Assembly: GCA_964596325.1 (NCBI GenBank)
Contig: CAZQSQ010000020.1
Coordinates: 1 to 14,845 of the forward strand
DNA: 14,845 bases
Reading direction: 5' to 3'
Source: JBAZJI01 sp964596325
GTDB lineage: Bacteria; Patescibacteriota; Minisyncoccia; Minisyncoccales; JAGOPM01
Part shown: positions 13,029 to 14,845 of the stretch, one piece after another
Layout of the letters: every line of letters begins with the position of its first letter
Position numbering within the stretch: position 1 is the first letter of the stretch
Translations under genes and position numbers: made by a program
Notes under the pieces: generated by a model
Databases searched by the model: none
What the model saw: the letters and a program-made list of their open reading frames with translations, nothing else
What the model was told of the DNA's origin: nothing

Positions 13029-14845
13029 TTAAAGCTCTGGATTTTCTCTAAATCTGACATTCCTGAAGCTATTATCAGGCAAAACCGAGGTAGCGCAAGA
13101 ATAAGGGTCATCACCAATATTATCAAATGCCTCCAACCAGATACCGGTTTTTAGCAATCCCGGGTCTCTGTCGAGTACTAACCACTCATCAGAAGCATAA
13201 GGAGATTTTATGTCCTGAGTATAATCTGATTGTGGCGGTTTTTTTTCGTAGTTTTCCCGACTAAAATACCACTGCAATTTATTGATAGTATCACTGCCCT
13301 CCCCGGGAGGATAAGGGAATGCGGTAAGATTCAATTTATTGTTCGAATTGATTTCGTAACTAAACCCGATTGTCGGGGGTTTGTGATCATCGAGCACAAC
13401 TTCTTGATAATAATTCTTATTCTCTATTTCTTCTCCATGCCATTTTAATTTGGCTGTTACATAATATTTCCTGTCGATCGGAATAACGTCCGCATAATGC
13501 TTATCGATATACCAATCACCCGTTTGCTTTTGGGAAACATCGGCAGAATACAAGGATGATATAAGCGATATTGTATTATATAAATTAAAGTTAATCACCA
13601 AACCCCTAGCATTATCAACTAATAAATTATAAAAATTGAATCCAAAAGTTACATACGGGTATGGGCGCTTAGAATTACATAACCCACTACCAAACGCCGA
13701 CCAATCTGACAAACGAGGCAATTTTGGTACAATTAAATCCAAATCAGTTGGATTGGTCGTATCGTCTTTTGCTTCCGAATACCCGATTATCCTTATTTGA
13801 TATGGCTTGTCTGCTGTTTTGGGATCATTCCAATCAAAAGTGCCCACCGGCAAATCCTTTGAAGACAAAGATGATTCAATTATGCCCTTTAAATTCCCCC
13901 CTTCTAAAATCTGTATATTGTAACTCTTGTCGCAACCCCCATCACCAGTTAACAATGGGACATAGCGCCAAGTTATTTTAGTAATTTCATCCGGATAAAC
14001 ATAAGAATAATTTTTGGGGCTATCGATAATAATTGTCCCGCATTTACCCTTGAGGGTTTGAAAAGAAAACTGCTCACCCCGCACTAATACGCGCGAAGTG
14101 GTAGCTGAACCAAATTTACTGTAAATATAAGGTATAAAATAATACTTGGTATTATTTTTCAAATTCGAAACATTGACGGTTGTTGTGCCATATTTTGAAG
14201 TTGATGATATGGTTGTGAATGAAGGCGGAGATTGCTGCTGCTCCCCGGCCACCGAAGGATCTGTATCAGCCTCCCAATACTCAAACCAATATTCGCCCGG
14301 AGTTCCATCCTTACCCCAGCCGGAAATGTTCATGCGCAAGTCAGCCGAATAAGGCGTCACGCTTGTAGCCTCAAGTGTTTTTACCCCTAACTGAGGCATG
14401 CAATCTTGGTTACAATTTTCTCCACTCTCCCCAGCCTGCCACGCGCAAGTAGTTTCGCCGGGCGGGCACCAAGATTCTTCTTTATTAGTCAATTCGCGGT
14501 CTTTGCCAAATGTTACATAATCAATTTTTTTGTAAGTCGTAACTCCATTTTCTGTAATAGAATAATCGCAAGTGCCTGTGGCATTAGCGAAATTCGGACA
14601 TGAGTAGGCTTCGGAATTCAAACAATTCTGGCAAAGCATCGCTATCGGAGTATTGGCAATATTTGGGCTCATGCGCCCGCATAAAAACGATGCGTTATCA
14701 GATTTTCTAATGCCGTGGTATTCAATTTCATCTTTATCAGCTATACAAGGTGGCGGTGAAGGTTTCGGCTTTTTAGGATCATCAGGATCGAAAAGTGGAG
14801 GAGTAAAACCAGTTGGGCTTAAGGTTATAGAATATTTTTCTTGTG
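13029..14845 (-). CDS. Large secreted/surface protein with Cys-rich and fibronectin type III regions (partial, N-terminus off the window)
   Basis: The frame is open to the right edge, so 604 C-terminal residues are visible; the in-frame ATG at 14672 is internal. From the visible N-terminus: a Pro/Lys/Asp-rich stretch (12-32, PPLFDPDDPKKPKPSPPP); a Cys-rich region with ten cysteines (33, 55, 71, 74, 82, 92, 126, 133, 144, 148); a fibronectin type III-like domain (about 154-263, with LEATSVTPYSADLRMNISGW and LKNNTKYYFIPYIY); a Ser-Thr-rich/KNH-like Ig domain (about 273-370, with IDSPKNYSYVYPDEITKITW); and two or more further beta-rich segments. The many cysteines and Ig/FN3 modules point to an extracytoplasmic protein, perhaps an adhesin or S-layer-like component. 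No C-terminal anchor is visible; it ends FRENPEL. No terminator is seen before the next promoter, 10 nt downstream. Confidence 0.85.
   Translation of the reverse strand, partial: QEKYSITLSPTGFTPPLFDPDDPKKPKPSPPPCIADKDEIEYHGIRKSDNASFLCGRMSPNIANTPIAMLCQNCLNSEAYSCPNFANATGTCDYSITENGVTTYKKIDYVTFGKDRELTNKEESWCPPGETTCAWQAGESGENCNQDCMPQLGVKTLEATSVTPYSADLRMNISGWGKDGTPGEYWFEYWEADTDPSVAGEQQQSPPSFTTISSTSKYGTTTVNVSNLKNNTKYYFIPYIYSKFGSATTSRVLVRGEQFSFQTLKGKCGTIIIDSPKNYSYVYPDEITKITWRYVPLLTGDGGCDKSYNIQILEGGNLKGIIESSLSSKDLPVGTFDWNDPKTADKPYQIRIIGYSEAKDDTTNPTDLDLIVPKLPRLSDWSAFGSGLCNSKRPYPYVTFGFNFYNLLVDNARGLVINFNLYNTISLISSLYSADVSQKQTGDWYIDKHYADVIPIDRKYYVTAKLKWHGEEIENKNYYQEVVLDDHKPPTIGFSYEINSNNKLNLTAFPYPPGEGSDTINKLQWYFSRENYEKKPPQSDYTQDIKSPYASDEWLVLDRDPGLLKTGIWLEAFDNIGDDPYSCATSVLPDNSFRNVRFRENPEL

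Overview
The window looks like a compact bacterial chromosome segment, most likely from a Patescibacteria/CPR (Parcubacteria-type) organism. That assignment is inference. It rests on very tight gene packing, an alpha2-type glycyl-tRNA synthetase, a GIHH-type isoleucyl-tRNA synthetase, two M16B peptidases, a membrane-anchored PEBP protein and two large Ig/FN3-like surface proteins. TGA is used as a stop (end of rsmI) and nothing suggests recoding. I see no tRNA, rRNA, CRISPR array, IS element or phage gene.

Layout. (1) Positions 1-2290: an M16 peptidase (minus) and a seven-helix BI-1/TMBIM-type membrane protein (plus) diverge from back-to-back promoters at about 1395-1464. The M16 gene ends in a hairpin terminator at the left edge. 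The BI-1 gene converges with the next operon at a shared bidirectional terminator (2251-2290). (2) Positions 2289-12732: a long minus-strand operon in transcription order ileS, an Ig-repeat membrane-anchored protein, glyQS, a second M16 peptidase, rsmI, a PEBP protein and an HD phosphohydrolase. The first four genes are separated by only 1-2 nt. A promoter lies before ileS, and a second, internal candidate lies just before the PEBP gene. (3) Positions 12739-13019: a 56-residue, very basic, unrecognised protein in its own transcription unit with promoter, ribosome binding site and terminator. (4) Positions 13029-14845: the C-terminal 604 residues of a Cys-rich, FN3-containing secreted or surface protein whose start lies beyond the right edge.

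The standout is IleRS. At 1361 residues it carries two complete histidine phosphatase (phosphoglycerate-mutase-like) domains spliced into its catalytic region. One lies inside the four-cysteine zinc knuckle and the other between the WFDSG segment and the DQTRGW segment. Both keep the RHG nucleophile, the second arginine, the acidic residue and the second histidine. The synthetase keeps its HIGH-type motif, editing domain and KMSKS. The two phosphatase domains share an exact 34-nt direct repeat over the SDLLRTRQTA motif although the surrounding DNA has diverged, which points to duplication followed by local conversion or strong constraint.

The operon couples translation (two synthetases, an rRNA methylase) with envelope and proteolysis functions (Ig-like anchored protein, M16, PEBP). 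All five candidate promoters have an extended -10 (TGn) element, three of them with TGGTATAA.
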